A stretch of 43,089 nt of DNA from Saprospiraceae bacterium. GTDB taxonomy: Bacteria > Bacteroidota > Bacteroidia > Chitinophagales > Saprospiraceae. The stretch's first letter is position 1; every line of letters begins with the position of its first letter. Made by a program: the position numbers and the translations under genes. This document shows positions 29,150-37,715 of this stretch, in pieces. A model generated the notes under the pieces. That model worked only from the letters and a program-made list of their open reading frames with translations. It did not search any database and was not told the DNA's origin. The DNA lies in assembly GCA_958295895.1 (NCBI GenBank), contig CATQHI010000018.1, positions 1-43,089 of the forward strand, written 5' to 3'.

Positions 29150-29518
29150 TCACCCGTCGATGCGGCCCTCTGTAGTTTCCAGCTCCTCAAAGTAGCCAAT
29201 GATCCTGGCCTTCAGTAACTCCTCCTGCCCCTTCAGATCAGTAGGCGCGATCTTACTCGTCAGCTCGTAGTGCGGCCAGCCATCCGCATCGCGGCCTACG
29301 AAACGGTAGTGACCGTCATCGGCCAGCAGGCGGCAGACGGCCACGTGCATCAGGTCGCGCTTTTCCTCTTTAGAAAAATCACTCTGCCAGCGGCCGAGCT
29401 CCTGCACGCCGATGAGGAAGAGCAGGGCGTTGAGGTCCGGAAGCGCGTCCCGGCGGAAACGATCCTTAACTAAATGACGGACGCGTTGGTAGGCGAAGTC
29501 TTGTTCCCAGTCGGTCAT
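29150..29518 (-). CDS. Small conserved Bacteroidota protein of unknown function
   Basis: 122 residues, soluble, acidic to neutral: MTDWEQDFAYQRVRHLVK, DRFRRDALPDLNALLFLIGVQELGR in pieces, KEEKRDLMHVAVCRLL, PHYELTSKI. Mostly helical by composition. I recall no named function. Its stop is 17 bp before the cyclophilin ATG, and a longer cyclophilin start would overlap it, so the two are likely co-transcribed. The divergent gene is rfbC. Confidence 0.75.
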   Translation of the reverse strand: MTDWEQDFAYQRVRHLVKDRFRRDALPDLNALLFLIGVQELGRWQSDFSKEEKRDLMHVAVCRLLADDGHYRFVGRDADGWPHYELTSKIAPTDLKGQEELLKARIIGYFEELETTEGRIDG

Positions 29519-29623
29519 TGGCAGCGGATTGAGCGGTGAAGGAAGTACATTAGCGAGTGACTATGTACTGAACACACGAGGTCAACCCCTCGGTTGTCTG
29601 CCTTCGTTAGCTACCCTACCCCT

Positions 29624-30154
29624 ATGCCCTTCCTTCCTACCCCCCTGCCGGGCGTACAATTGTTCGAACCTCGCGTGTACGAGGACCCCAGAGGTTATTT
29701 TTTTGAATCCTACAATGAGGTTACTTTTCTGGAGGCGGGCATCAAAACCCAGTTCGTACAGGATAACCAAGCGGCTAGCACACGCGGCGTACTGCGCGGG
29801 CTCCATTTTCAACGGGATGACTACGCCCAGGCCAAACTTGTGCGCGTCGTGGTGGGAGAAGTTTACGACGTCACGGTAGACATCCGACCCGATTCGCCGA
29901 CCTACCTACAGTGGTACGGCGTGTACCTGAACGATAGCAACCACCGGCAGCTATTTATTCCGCGAGGCTTTGCCCACGGCTACCTGGTGACCTCCGAGCG
30001 AGCGGTATTCACCTACAAGTGCGACAACTTCTACGCCCCGCAGGCAGAGGGGGGGCTCTGCTACGATGATCTCACCATCGGAATCGAGTGGCCCGAAGTA
30101 CCCGGTGGGTACCAACTTTCCGAACGGGACCTCGCCTGGCACGCCATTAGGTAG
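29624..30154 (+). CDS. rfbC: dTDP-4-dehydrorhamnose 3,5-epimerase
   Basis: 176 residues from the ATG at 29624; a TTG ten codons earlier is less likely. RmlC marks: FEPRVYEDPRGYFFESYNE, FVQDNQAASTRGVLRGLHFQ (catalytic His), VVGEVYDVTVDIRPDSPTY (catalytic Asp) and RQLFIPRGFAHGYLVTSE. It epimerises dTDP-4-keto-6-deoxyglucose at C3 and C5. It is 10 kb away from rfbA and rfbB, on the opposite strand, and not in the operon. No rmlD is in the window, so conversion to dTDP-rhamnose is not confirmed here. Confidence 0.96.
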   Translation: MPFLPTPLPGVQLFEPRVYEDPRGYFFESYNEVTFLEAGIKTQFVQDNQAASTRGVLRGLHFQRDDYAQAKLVRVVVGEVYDVTVDIRPDSPTYLQWYGVYLNDSNHRQLFIPRGFAHGYLVTSERAVFTYKCDNFYAPQAEGGLCYDDLTIGIEWPEVPGGYQLSERDLAWHAIR

Positions 30155-30171
30155 CCCCAGACACACGTAAA

Positions 30172-30203
30172 AGTGCCCCGCCTCCATCAGGAATCGGGGC
30201 ACT
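30172..30203. terminator. Bidirectional terminator between rfbC and beta-helix gene 2
   Basis: Nine-base stem AGTGCCCCG (30172-30180) and CGGGGCACT (30195-30203), 14-nt loop. It lies between two convergent genes, 17 bp after the rfbC stop codon and 30 bp before the stop of the second beta-helix gene. U-rich tails are weak on both sides, so termination may rely on the stem. Confidence 0.75.
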
Positions 30204-30233
30204 CTAGCGTCAAATTAGATAGGAAGGAAGGCC

Positions 30234-33200
30234 CTACCGAGCCACCACGAAGCGAATACTCTCCACCTCCGCGCCGCTCACGGCCTGTAAGGTGTAGGTA
30301 CCCGGAGCGTAGTCGCTCAGGTCAAGGCGGTACTGCGCCGTCTGGATACTACCTACGCTGCGCGTGCGACCGTCCATCCCCGTGATACGGAGCGTGATGT
30401 CGCCGCTGAAGCGAGCGGGCAGACTAACCATCAGGTACTCACTGGCGGCCGGGTTGGGGAATACGCTAAGTAGCTCAGTGCCTACCTTACTAGCGGGAGC
30501 AACGTCTGAATCAGCCACGATAGCAGGTGCAACGATCGAACAGGGGCCCTGCCGTTCGAAGGAACCGATATCACGCTGGCCACCGAAGACCGGCTGGCCG
30601 ATCTGGTCCGGCGACTGATCGTTGGGATCGCCCATGTCGATGGCAGGGCTCTCACAGCTAGGGGCGTGGGTCATGGTCATGCCGCCGTTGTCGGCCAGCG
30701 GTAGCAGATTAGCCGCTACGTTCTCCTTATCCGTGGCGGTGGCGGGGAACTGATCGAAGAGGTCCTCGCCGATCAGGTTATAGCCGCCGGAAGTCACCAT
30801 ACCGGCTACGGTAGCGAAGTCGCGGGCCAGGTTAGCGGAGTTTTGGGCGATGATAGTCCCCGTGATGGTGAGACTAGCTGCCTGGGTAGCCTGGGCAAAA
30901 CCCCCACCGCCTTTGGCATCGTTCATGGCGATGGTGGAGTTGGTGATCTCCATCATACCGTCGTTGGCCACACCGCCACCGGCTAGGCCGCCCTGGTTAC
31001 CCGAAACAGTCGAGGTCGTCAAGGTAAGGGTGCCACCGGTATTGTTCGCGATACCACCACCTGCGGTAATGGTGCCGGTCATGCGGTTCTTGGCGATGGT
31101 GGAGGACTCGATGTCCAGGATACCGCCGTTGTTGAATACGCCGCCGCCCGCTACGCGCTTGTCGACGGAGCCCTCGTCGGTAACCGTGTTGCTCAGGATG
31201 CTGACTTTCGAGATCATCATCATGGTGCCGGACTGGTTCCAGACGCCGCCGCCCTCGTTGGCTGCGGTGTTGTTGGTGACCTTACCGCCGGTGATGTCTA
31301 CCGTGCTCATCATACCGGTCACGTGGAAGGCACCGCCATTACCGGGGTTGCTGCCGGCGTCGTTGCCGTCGTAGGTGACGTCGGTGGAGGCGTAACTTCC
31401 GTCCACCACCTCGACGCCCCCGCCGGCGCGGTTGGCCATATTGCCGCGGATGGTGCCCCCGTTGACAGTGACCGAACCGGCGATGCTAAGCAGTCCGCCA
31501 CCCGAACCCGAGGTACCAGTGGCTTTGTTGCCGTGCAGTCGGGAGTTATCGACGATTAGCGTTCCGGCGAGGTTGAACAGGGCTCCACCACCGTCGTCGG
31601 CATCGTTGCCCATGGCTACGTTGTCACGCAGCAGTACGGTGGCGACCGTCATGGTACCGGCACCGTTCCAGAGGCCGCCGCCCTCCTGGCCGGCCATATT
31701 GTTATTGACTAGGCCGCCGGTGATTGCTAGGTGGCCGTCGCCGCCCACGTGGATACCGCCGCCGTTGCCGGGGGCCGTGTTAACTACGTTGCGTTCGATC
31801 GAGGTGTTGATGACCGTGAACTCGGTAGCCGCGCCCGAGGCATCCTCGATGCCGCCACCGGCGCGGTTAGCTTCGTTGCCGGAGATTTGGGAATCAGAAA
31901 TCTTCAGCGTAGCGCCCTCGTTATTGAGGACACCGCCGCCGCTGCCCGACATGCCCGTGGCCTTATTATCAAGCACGCGGACGTTGTCGCTCAGTACCAC
32001 GGTGCCCATACCGTTATTGTAAATACCGCCGCCGCCCATGTCGGCATCGTCACCCTTGGCTACGTTCTGACGGATCAGGGTGCCGCTTACGGTCATCGTA
32101 CCGGCACCATTCCAGAGTCCGCCGCCTTCCGCGCCGGCCATATTGAGGTCGACCGTACCGCCGGTAAGCATCAGGTCGCCATCGCTACCGACGTGGATGC
32201 CGCCACCATTGCCGGGGGCCATGTTGACGACATTGCGGTTGATGCGGGTGTTAGTGATCATGACCACGGTACTGCTACCGGAGGCATCTTCGATGCCACC
32301 ACCGGCCCGGTTGGCCTCGTTGCGCTCGATGCGGCTGTCGGAAATGGTCAGCGTAGCCCCTTCGTTATTCAGGATACCGCCGCCGCTGCCGGACATCCCG
32401 GTGGCCTTGTTACGCATGATGACCGTACCATCGCTGACGATGATCGTGCCCATGCCGTTGTTGTACAGTCCGCCGCCGCCCATATCGGCATCGTCGCCCA
32501 TAGCGACGTTATCGGTAATTTCGGTAGCGGAGACGGTCATGGTTCCGGCACCGTTCCAGAGACCACCGCCCTCAGCTCCGGCCATGTTGGCGATAACCTT
32601 TGAGTTGGTGATGCTTAGATCGCCGTCGCTGCCGACGTGGATACCGCCGCCGTTGCCGGGGGCATTATTGACTACGTTGCGGTCGATCTTGGTGTTGGTG
32701 ATGGTCACTTCGGAGCCGGCCCCGGAAGCGTCCTCGATACCACCGCCGGCGCGGTTGGCTTCATTGGCCTCGATGCGGCTACCCGTGATGGTGAGTGTGG
32801 CTCCTATGTTATTAAGGATACCGCCGCCGCTGCCGGACATCCCGGTGGCTTTGTTACCACGGATGCTGACGTTGTTGCTGACGATGATGGTACCACCGCC
32901 GTTGTTGTACAGTCCGCCGCCGCCCATATCGGCATCATCGCCCATGGCTACGTTATTGCGGATGCGGGCACCATCGGTGACGGTAAGCGTGCCGAGGTTA
33001 TTCCAGATACCACCGCCCTCGGCTCCGGCCGAGTTACCGGAAACGGTACCACCCGTGACGGTGAGGCTACCGTCGCCACCAATGTGGATGCCGCCGCCGT
33101 TACCGGGTGCGTTATTCACTACGTTGTCGTCGATCTTGGAATTGGTGACGAAAAATTCGGTGCCGCTGCCCGAAGCATCCTCGATACCACCACCGGCGCG

Positions 33201-34208
33201 GTTGGCTTCGTTGCCGGATACCCAGGAATCGGTCACGTACAGGGTGGCCCCTACATTATTGAGGATACCACCACCGCTACCGGAGGTACCGGTAGCCTTA
33301 TTATTCAGTACACGGGCGTTGTCGCTCAGGACGATCGTGCCCATGCCGTTGTTGAATAGTCCGCCGCCGCCATCGTCGGCGTCGTTTCCCTTACCCACGT
33401 TCTGGCGGATCAGGGTGCCCTTTACGGTCATGGTACCGGCACCGTTCCAGAGGCCACCGCCTTCCTGACCGGCCTCGTTGAGGTCTACGGTGCCGCCCGT
33501 GATAGTCACATCGCCATCGCTGCCGACGTGCATGCCGCCGCCATTACCCGGAGCCGTGTTGACGACGTTGCGGTTAAGGCGTAGGTTGGTGAGCATGACC
33601 ATGGTACCGCTGCCGGAGGCCTCTTCGGCACGGTTGGCCACGTTGCGCTCGATACGCCCGCCTATAATGGTGAGGGCACCGCCGGGGGCGTTAAGAATAG
33701 CTCCTCCACTACCGGAGGGTCCGGTGGCGGCATTGCCCATCAGGATTGCATCCGTGAGCATCAGCGTGCCCTCGTTAAAGATAGCACCACCGCCCTGGGT
33801 AGCTACCGGCCCGTTAGCGATACAGTCGTAGACGTAGATGCGCTCAGCCATGAGGGTACTGGTGGCGCGTACGCGGAGTCCGCCACCGATACGCTCAACA
33901 CCGTTGTAAATGGCCAGGTCTTTGATCGTGACCGTGGCGCCCTTCCGGACGGAGAAGGCCCGGTTGGTTTTGTTGCCGCTCAGCAGCGTCGTACGCATGC
34001 CGTTGCCTAGTACGGTGAGGTCTTTTTCGATGTTGATCACCGTAAGTAGCGTGATCGCTTTGCGGTCGGTCGAGCCAGCGAAGGCGATCGTATCACCGGC
34101 CATGGCCGTGCGGACGGATTGCCGTAAGGTGCCCGTGCCGTCGTCGGCCGTGGAGGTCACCGTAATGGTCGCCGCGGAGGCGGCGAAGGGGAGGGTAAAA
34201 AAGCTCAC
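30234..34208 (-). CDS. T9SS-secreted Pmp-like beta-helix protein 2
   Basis: 1324 residues from the GTG at 34208, but the visible signal peptide begins earlier in the same frame (PLRLCLYLAVSFFTLPFAAS), and the likely ATG at 34252 is out of frame by one base. That suggests a missing base between about 34240 and 34250. The mature part starts ATITVTSTADDGTG. A parallel beta-helix follows with repeated GGGI, ANRAGGGIEDASG, APGNGGGIHVGSDG and EGGGLWNGAGTM motifs (six units), then a choice-of-anchor Q-like part (LPLADNGGMTMTHAPSCESP) and a type A sorting tail (FPNPAASEYLMV to IRFVVAR). It is a paralogue of the protein at 19721-23410, with more uniform repeats. Confidence 0.9.
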   Translation of the reverse strand: MSFFTLPFAASAATITVTSTADDGTGTLRQSVRTAMAGDTIAFAGSTDRKAITLLTVINIEKDLTVLGNGMRTTLLSGNKTNRAFSVRKGATVTIKDLAIYNGVERIGGGLRVRATSTLMAERIYVYDCIANGPVATQGGGAIFNEGTLMLTDAILMGNAATGPSGSGGAILNAPGGALTIIGGRIERNVANRAEEASGSGTMVMLTNLRLNRNVVNTAPGNGGGMHVGSDGDVTITGGTVDLNEAGQEGGGLWNGAGTMTVKGTLIRQNVGKGNDADDGGGGLFNNGMGTIVLSDNARVLNNKATGTSGSGGGILNNVGATLYVTDSWVSGNEANRAGGGIEDASGSGTEFFVTNSKIDDNVVNNAPGNGGGIHIGGDGSLTVTGGTVSGNSAGAEGGGIWNNLGTLTVTDGARIRNNVAMGDDADMGGGGLYNNGGGTIIVSNNVSIRGNKATGMSGSGGGILNNIGATLTITGSRIEANEANRAGGGIEDASGAGSEVTITNTKIDRNVVNNAPGNGGGIHVGSDGDLSITNSKVIANMAGAEGGGLWNGAGTMTVSATEITDNVAMGDDADMGGGGLYNNGMGTIIVSDGTVIMRNKATGMSGSGGGILNNEGATLTISDSRIERNEANRAGGGIEDASGSSTVVMITNTRINRNVVNMAPGNGGGIHVGSDGDLMLTGGTVDLNMAGAEGGGLWNGAGTMTVSGTLIRQNVAKGDDADMGGGGIYNNGMGTVVLSDNVRVLDNKATGMSGSGGGVLNNEGATLKISDSQISGNEANRAGGGIEDASGAATEFTVINTSIERNVVNTAPGNGGGIHVGGDGHLAITGGLVNNNMAGQEGGGLWNGAGTMTVATVLLRDNVAMGNDADDGGGALFNLAGTLIVDNSRLHGNKATGTSGSGGGLLSIAGSVTVNGGTIRGNMANRAGGGVEVVDGSYASTDVTYDGNDAGSNPGNGGAFHVTGMMSTVDITGGKVTNNTAANEGGGVWNQSGTMMMISKVSILSNTVTDEGSVDKRVAGGGVFNNGGILDIESSTIAKNRMTGTITAGGGIANNTGGTLTLTTSTVSGNQGGLAGGGVANDGMMEITNSTIAMNDAKGGGGFAQATQAASLTITGTIIAQNSANLARDFATVAGMVTSGGYNLIGEDLFDQFPATATDKENVAANLLPLADNGGMTMTHAPSCESPAIDMGDPNDQSPDQIGQPVFGGQRDIGSFERQGPCSIVAPAIVADSDVAPASKVGTELLSVFPNPAASEYLMVSLPARFSGDITLRITGMDGRTRSVGSIQTAQYRLDLSDYAPGTYTLQAVSGAEVESIRFVVAR
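31400..33720 (-). repeat. Six ~445-bp units inside beta-helix gene 2
   Basis: Blocks coding ANRAGGG recur near 31425, 31845, 32285, 32735, 33178 and 33628, spaced about 420, 440, 450, 443 and 450 bp (about 140-150 residues). Units 2-5 are much alike at the DNA level, for example the GGxGGxLYNNGMGTI, ATGMSGSGGGILNN and VVNxAPGNGGGIHVG blocks. The unit nearest the N-terminus lacks 12 bp in the ANRA block (reads ANRAEEASG in place of ANRAGGGIEDASG). Such uniform repeats allow unequal crossing-over and may be collapsed in assemblies. Confidence 0.85.
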
Positions 34209-34675
34209 TGCCAGGTAGAGGCAGAGGCGTAAAGGGTAGGTGTGTGTGCCATAGTGCGTTTGGTAGTTAAAGAAAATATACTGTCTGCAAGGGTGAGGTA
34301 CGGGAAAAAACCAAACTAAGTTCTACGGTTTTTATTGTTTGCTTGCGTTATATTTTTTAAACCCCCGGAATATCAATGTTATCACCCTGAATTGGGAGGG
34401 AGTAGGTTGGATGAGTGTTAAAATTATTGACAGTTAAGGGGCGTGGGGGCTCGACCGAACGCTCAACTCCGAGCGAAGCGATCACGCTTGCATAAAGGTT
34501 CCAAGGCTTACACCAGGGCCCTCCCCCAATAACGCATGCTCCAAGAAACCCTTCGAGGTTCTCGTACGTGGTCGTATTTTGCCGTTCGGCCTACCTTGCA
34601 CCTGCGAACGCGCCCACCCCTAATCACGCCTATTACATGCGGTAGCTAAATCGTACCTCGTAAATCGTAAATCCC
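34209..34675. other. Divergent 467-bp intergenic region
   Basis: Between beta-helix gene 2 (minus) and the metallo-beta-lactamase gene (plus). It is AT-rich around 34300-34430 and GC-rich after 34440. A partial -7 box on the minus strand is TATATTTT at 34273-34280. A block at about 34500-34530, read on the minus strand as GGGCCCTGGTGTAAGC, recurs in the intergenic DNA near 36116-36133. A short hairpin CGCTC/GAGCG is near 34460-34476. I see no tRNA and no credible gene. Confidence 0.45.
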
Positions 34676-36063
34676 TTGACCCTCACCTTCCACGGAGCCG
34701 CCCAAGAAGTCACCGGCTCGGCCCACCTGCTGACCCTCGATGATGGGTGTAAGATCCTAATGGACTGCGTGCTCTACCAGGGACGGAACCAGGAGATGGA
34801 GCACTTCAACCAGACCTTCGCTTTCGACCCGGCGGAAATCGACGTGCTGCTGCTGAGTCACGCCCACATCGACCACAGCGGACGGGTGCCGAAGCTGGTC
34901 AAGGAGGGGCTTTCGGGGCAAGATTTACGCCACCCACGCCACGCGGAGCCTGTGCGCGATCCTGCTACTGGACTCGGCCTACATTCAGGAAAAGGACGCT
35001 GAGTACTATAACCGGAAGAACGATGACCGGCGCGAGCCGCTCTACGAACGCCGCGACGTGAAGCCCACCATGGAACGCTTCGTGGGCCTGCCCTACGACC
35101 GCTGGCAGGAGCTGCGGCCGGGGGTGGAAGTGCAGTTTCGCGACGCGGGGCACATCCTAGGTAGTGCGAGTGTGACGCTGCGGGTGACGGAGAGCGGGCA
35201 AGATCACCACGATCGGCTTTACCGGTGATGTGGGGCGACCGAACCGGCCCATCCTGCGCGACCCGGTGAAGCTGCCGGACTGCGGACTATATCATCAGTG
35301 AATCTACCTATGGCGGACCGCGAGCACGAGCTGCCACCGAACGAGCTGGCGCGATTCTTAAAGATCATCAAGGACACCGTGGCCCGGAGCGGCAAGCTAC
35401 TCATCCCGGCCTTCAGCGTATGGGCGGACGCAGGAGATCGTGTATATGCTGGACCAGCTGGAGAGTAGTGGGAAACTGCCGCGCATCCCGGTGTTCGTGG
35501 ATAGTCCACTGGCGGTGAACGCGACCACCGTCTTCGGAGCTCACCCGGAGTGCTACGACAGTGAGCTACAGAGCTACATGCTGACCGATGAGAACCCTTT
35601 CGGCTTCAACGACCTGACCTACACCCAGAGCGTGGAGGAGAGCAAGGCACTCAACCACCTGGAGGGGCCGGCCATCATCATCAGCGCCAGCGGCATGATG
35701 AACGCCGGGCGGAGCAAGCACCACCTGGCTAATCTGATGGGCGATCCTCGCAACACCATCTTCATTGTCGGCTACTGTGCTCCGGGCACCCCGGGCGGTA
35801 AGTTGCGTGATGGGGTGGAGGGTATGAGGCTCTACGGCCGCTACCACGACCTGCGGGCCGAGGTGGTGGTGATGGATAGTTTCAGTGCCCACGCGGATCG
35901 CTCGGAGCTGATCTTTTTTCTGAATGGGCAGCAGGATACGTGCCGAAAGGTCTTCCTGGTGCACGGGACGCTGGACCGGATGGAGGTCTTCGGGGCGAGC
36001 CTGGACCGGGCGGGGTTTCGGGAGGTGGTGGCGCCGGAGCTGGGGGATGTGGTGGGGCTTTAG
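34676..36063 (+). CDS. Beta-CASP metallo-beta-lactamase RNase-like protein, frame-disrupted
   Basis: The protein can be followed across frames for about 460 residues: LTFHGAAQEVTGSAHLLTLD, metal site SHAHIDHSGRVPKL, GKIYATHATRSL, FRDAGHILGSASVT, TGDVGRPNRPILRDP, ISESTYGG, GKLLIPAFSV, then the intact 3' part with IFVDSPLAV-like (PVFVDSPLAVNAT), ISASGMMNAGRSKHHL, SFSAHADRSELIFF and VFLVHGTLDRMEVF. This is the YSH1/CPSF-like MBL RNA-processing exonuclease family. Start is TTG at 34676. Single extra bases near 34918, 35199, 35282, 35311 and 35421 break the frame. All catalytic motifs are retained, so the gene is probably intact in the organism. Confidence 0.85.
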
Positions 36064-36072
36064 GGGGTTGTT

Positions 36073-36151
36073 GTTGGAGGGCTCAACACAGAGGACACTC
36101 GCGTCAGCAGGGGTGGGGGCCCCTGGTGTAAGCTCACAGAGGTACACGGAG
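36073..36151 (+). repeat. Dispersed CACAGAGG-type repeat, copy A
   Basis: Starts GTTGGAGGGCTCAACACAGA at 36073; the first 24 bp (to 36096) are identical to copy C read on the minus strand (38768-38791). It ends with CACAGAGGTACACGGAG, similar to copy B (CACAGAGGTCACGGAG). It sits directly after the metallo-beta-lactamase stop codon. This looks like the heptamer-like CACAGAG intergenic repeat seen in many bacteria (recalled, not checked). Confidence 0.75.
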
Positions 36152-36199
36152 TGTGGGGGGAAGGGCTGCCTGCGGCAGGGGGGAGGGCACGGAGGCGGG

Positions 36200-37200
36200 G
36201 TGTCGTCGGACGAGTACCGGCGGAGCCGGCTCGTCCGACGACTTGTAGCACTAGCTGTCTTGTTCACTGCTTGTGGTCAGGAGGTGCCCCCACCCAGCTA
36301 CGCCTTCTACCACTGGCAGACCGAGCTGAGCGTACCGGACGCGCTCCTAGAAGCCCACCATGCCGATCGCCTATACATAAAAGCCTTTGACGTAAGCTGG
36401 GAGAACGGGCGGGCGCAGCCGGCGGCCATCCTGCAGGCTCGGGATACGTTGCCGGTGGAGGTCGTGCCGGTCGTGTTTCTCACCAACGAGGTCTTTCAGC
36501 ATCCACTGGGCAATCTAGTAGAGGACGTGACCGAGCTACTTACCCGCAGCTTCCCCTACCCCTTCGCGGAGCTCCAGCTCGACTGCGACTGGACGGCGGG
36601 GACGCGGGATGCGTACTTCAATTTTCTGCAGCAGCTCAGGGAGCGGCTTCCGGGCAAGGTCATCAGTTGCACCGTGCGGCTACACCAGTACCGGGACCGG
36701 GTGGTGCAGGGCGTGCCCCCCGTGGACCGGGCTGTGCTTATGGCCTACAATACGGGTGAGCTCGGCAGTTGGGAAACGGAAAACTCCATCGTCGACTCAG
36801 CGGCGATTGAGGCTTATACTGCGGGGCAGCCCCCCTACCCCCTCCCGCTCGATCTGGCCGTGGCCGTTTACGACTGGGCGGCGGTGTACCGGCGGGGGCA
36901 GCTGGCGTACCTGATCAATGAGCCGGAGCTAGTGGGGCTGGGGGATACGAGTCGGTTTACGCAACTGCACCACTGCGGTACCGGGTGAAGGCGTCGACCT
37001 ACTACGGGGGGCTGTACCTGTACCGGGGGGATTTGCTGCGGCAGGAGGTGGCGGATCGGACGGGCGCGTTTGCGCTGGCGAAGCGGTTGTGGCCGCAGGT
37101 GGCTACAGCGGGGAGTAAGCGGGTAATCTTCTACCGGGCGGGCAGTAGGCAGTGGGGCGGGGCCGCAGGTGCGGGGGACGTGGATAGCGCGACCGATTAG
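36200..37200 (+). CDS. Lipoprotein with TIM-barrel-like body, frame-disrupted
   Basis: From a GTG at 36200 the N-terminus reads VSSDEYRRSRLVRRLVALAV then LFTACGQEV, a lipoprotein signal with Cys near residue 25. The body (YIKAFDVSWENGRAQPAAIL, VVPVVFLTNEVFQ, ELQLDCDWTAGTRDAYFNFL, VISCTVRLHQYRDR, RAVLMAYNTGELG, LDLAVAVYDWAAVYRRG) alternates strands and helices like a glycosidase-type TIM barrel. I do not recognise a named family; DUF3142-like is possible. One frame change near 36970-36980 joins it to RYRVKASTYYGGLYLYRG up to 37200. The end may also be disturbed. The palindrome at 36202-36242 encodes its n-region. Confidence 0.65.
36202..36242. repeat. Large perfect palindrome (REP-like hairpin)
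   Basis: GTCGTCGGACGAG (36202-36214) and CTCGTCCGACGAC (36230-36242) form a 13-bp perfect stem. Inside it, CCGGC and GCCGG add five more pairs around a GGA loop, with TA as a bulge. It overlaps the apparent start of the lipoprotein gene. There is no U-run after it, so it is not a classical terminator. It could be a REP-like element or a translation-controlling hairpin. Confidence 0.8.
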
Positions 37201-37254
37201 GGCTGGCGGACAAAGGGTGACGGGGCAGTCTAGTTCTGGTAATGGGGATGTAGT

Positions 37255-37672
37255 TCACCGTATTACCCCAGTGTATAGTACCGATGATAGTATCGGGCCC
37301 CTGGATGTACCCCTCGAACCAGGAGGATTTACCCTCGGGGTCAGATAGTACCTCTCATATCTGTATTCTGCTACGCCGATGAGCCACTGGAGGCTATCTC
37401 GTCCATCGGGAAGTTTTGTCAACTGCAACAAGGCTGACGATAGGTCTGGCCGTTCGCCCCCCAATGCTAGTGGATGGTATACTATCTGGGTCTTCCGTAT
37501 ATAGCTTAGTATAAAAGATATTCTCAGTTGCTTGCTCTAGCGAGTCATCCAATCGGATGATCATTCCGATGTCTACTACGCACCCGTCCATAGCGGCGTA
37601 GTACTCACCGGACACACGGCATGTCGAACTAATTAGCGGCATTATTAAACCTACCACCCGGTCCAGTACCAT
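37255..37672 (-). CDS. Possible small lipoprotein-like protein, frame-disrupted
   Basis: From the ATG at 37672 the reading is MVLDRVVGLIMPLISSTCRV, a short hydrophobic stretch with a Cys, then DGCVVDIGMIIRLDDSLEQA and IFYTKLYTEDPDSIPSTSIG. A frame change near 37455 leads to ERPDLSSALLQLTKLPDGRD and WLIGVAEYRYERYYLTP. A second change near 37310 leads to GPDTIIGTIHWGNTVNYIPI beyond the end given here. The base composition is more AT-rich than the neighbours. No family is recognised. The coherence of the joined sequence is the only support. Confidence 0.4.
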
Positions 37673-37715
37673 CCTATAGCTAGCCACCGATTTTTAGCGG
37701 CACCTTGTTAAAGTT

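Noticed and set aside
32080..33468. Long proline-rich open frame (462 aa) on the plus strand
   Set aside because: It is the antisense shadow of the Gly-rich repeats in beta-helix gene 2; same explanation for plus-strand frames in 19875-23399 and 30850-34218.
31400..33720. Regular repeats as a CRISPR array
   Set aside because: Units of ~445 bp are in frame and code for beta-helix rungs; no short repeats with unique spacers.
35566..36267. 233-aa minus-strand frame over the metallo-beta-lactamase gene
   Set aside because: Antisense shadow of the intact 3' part of that gene, which carries the conserved beta-CASP motifs.
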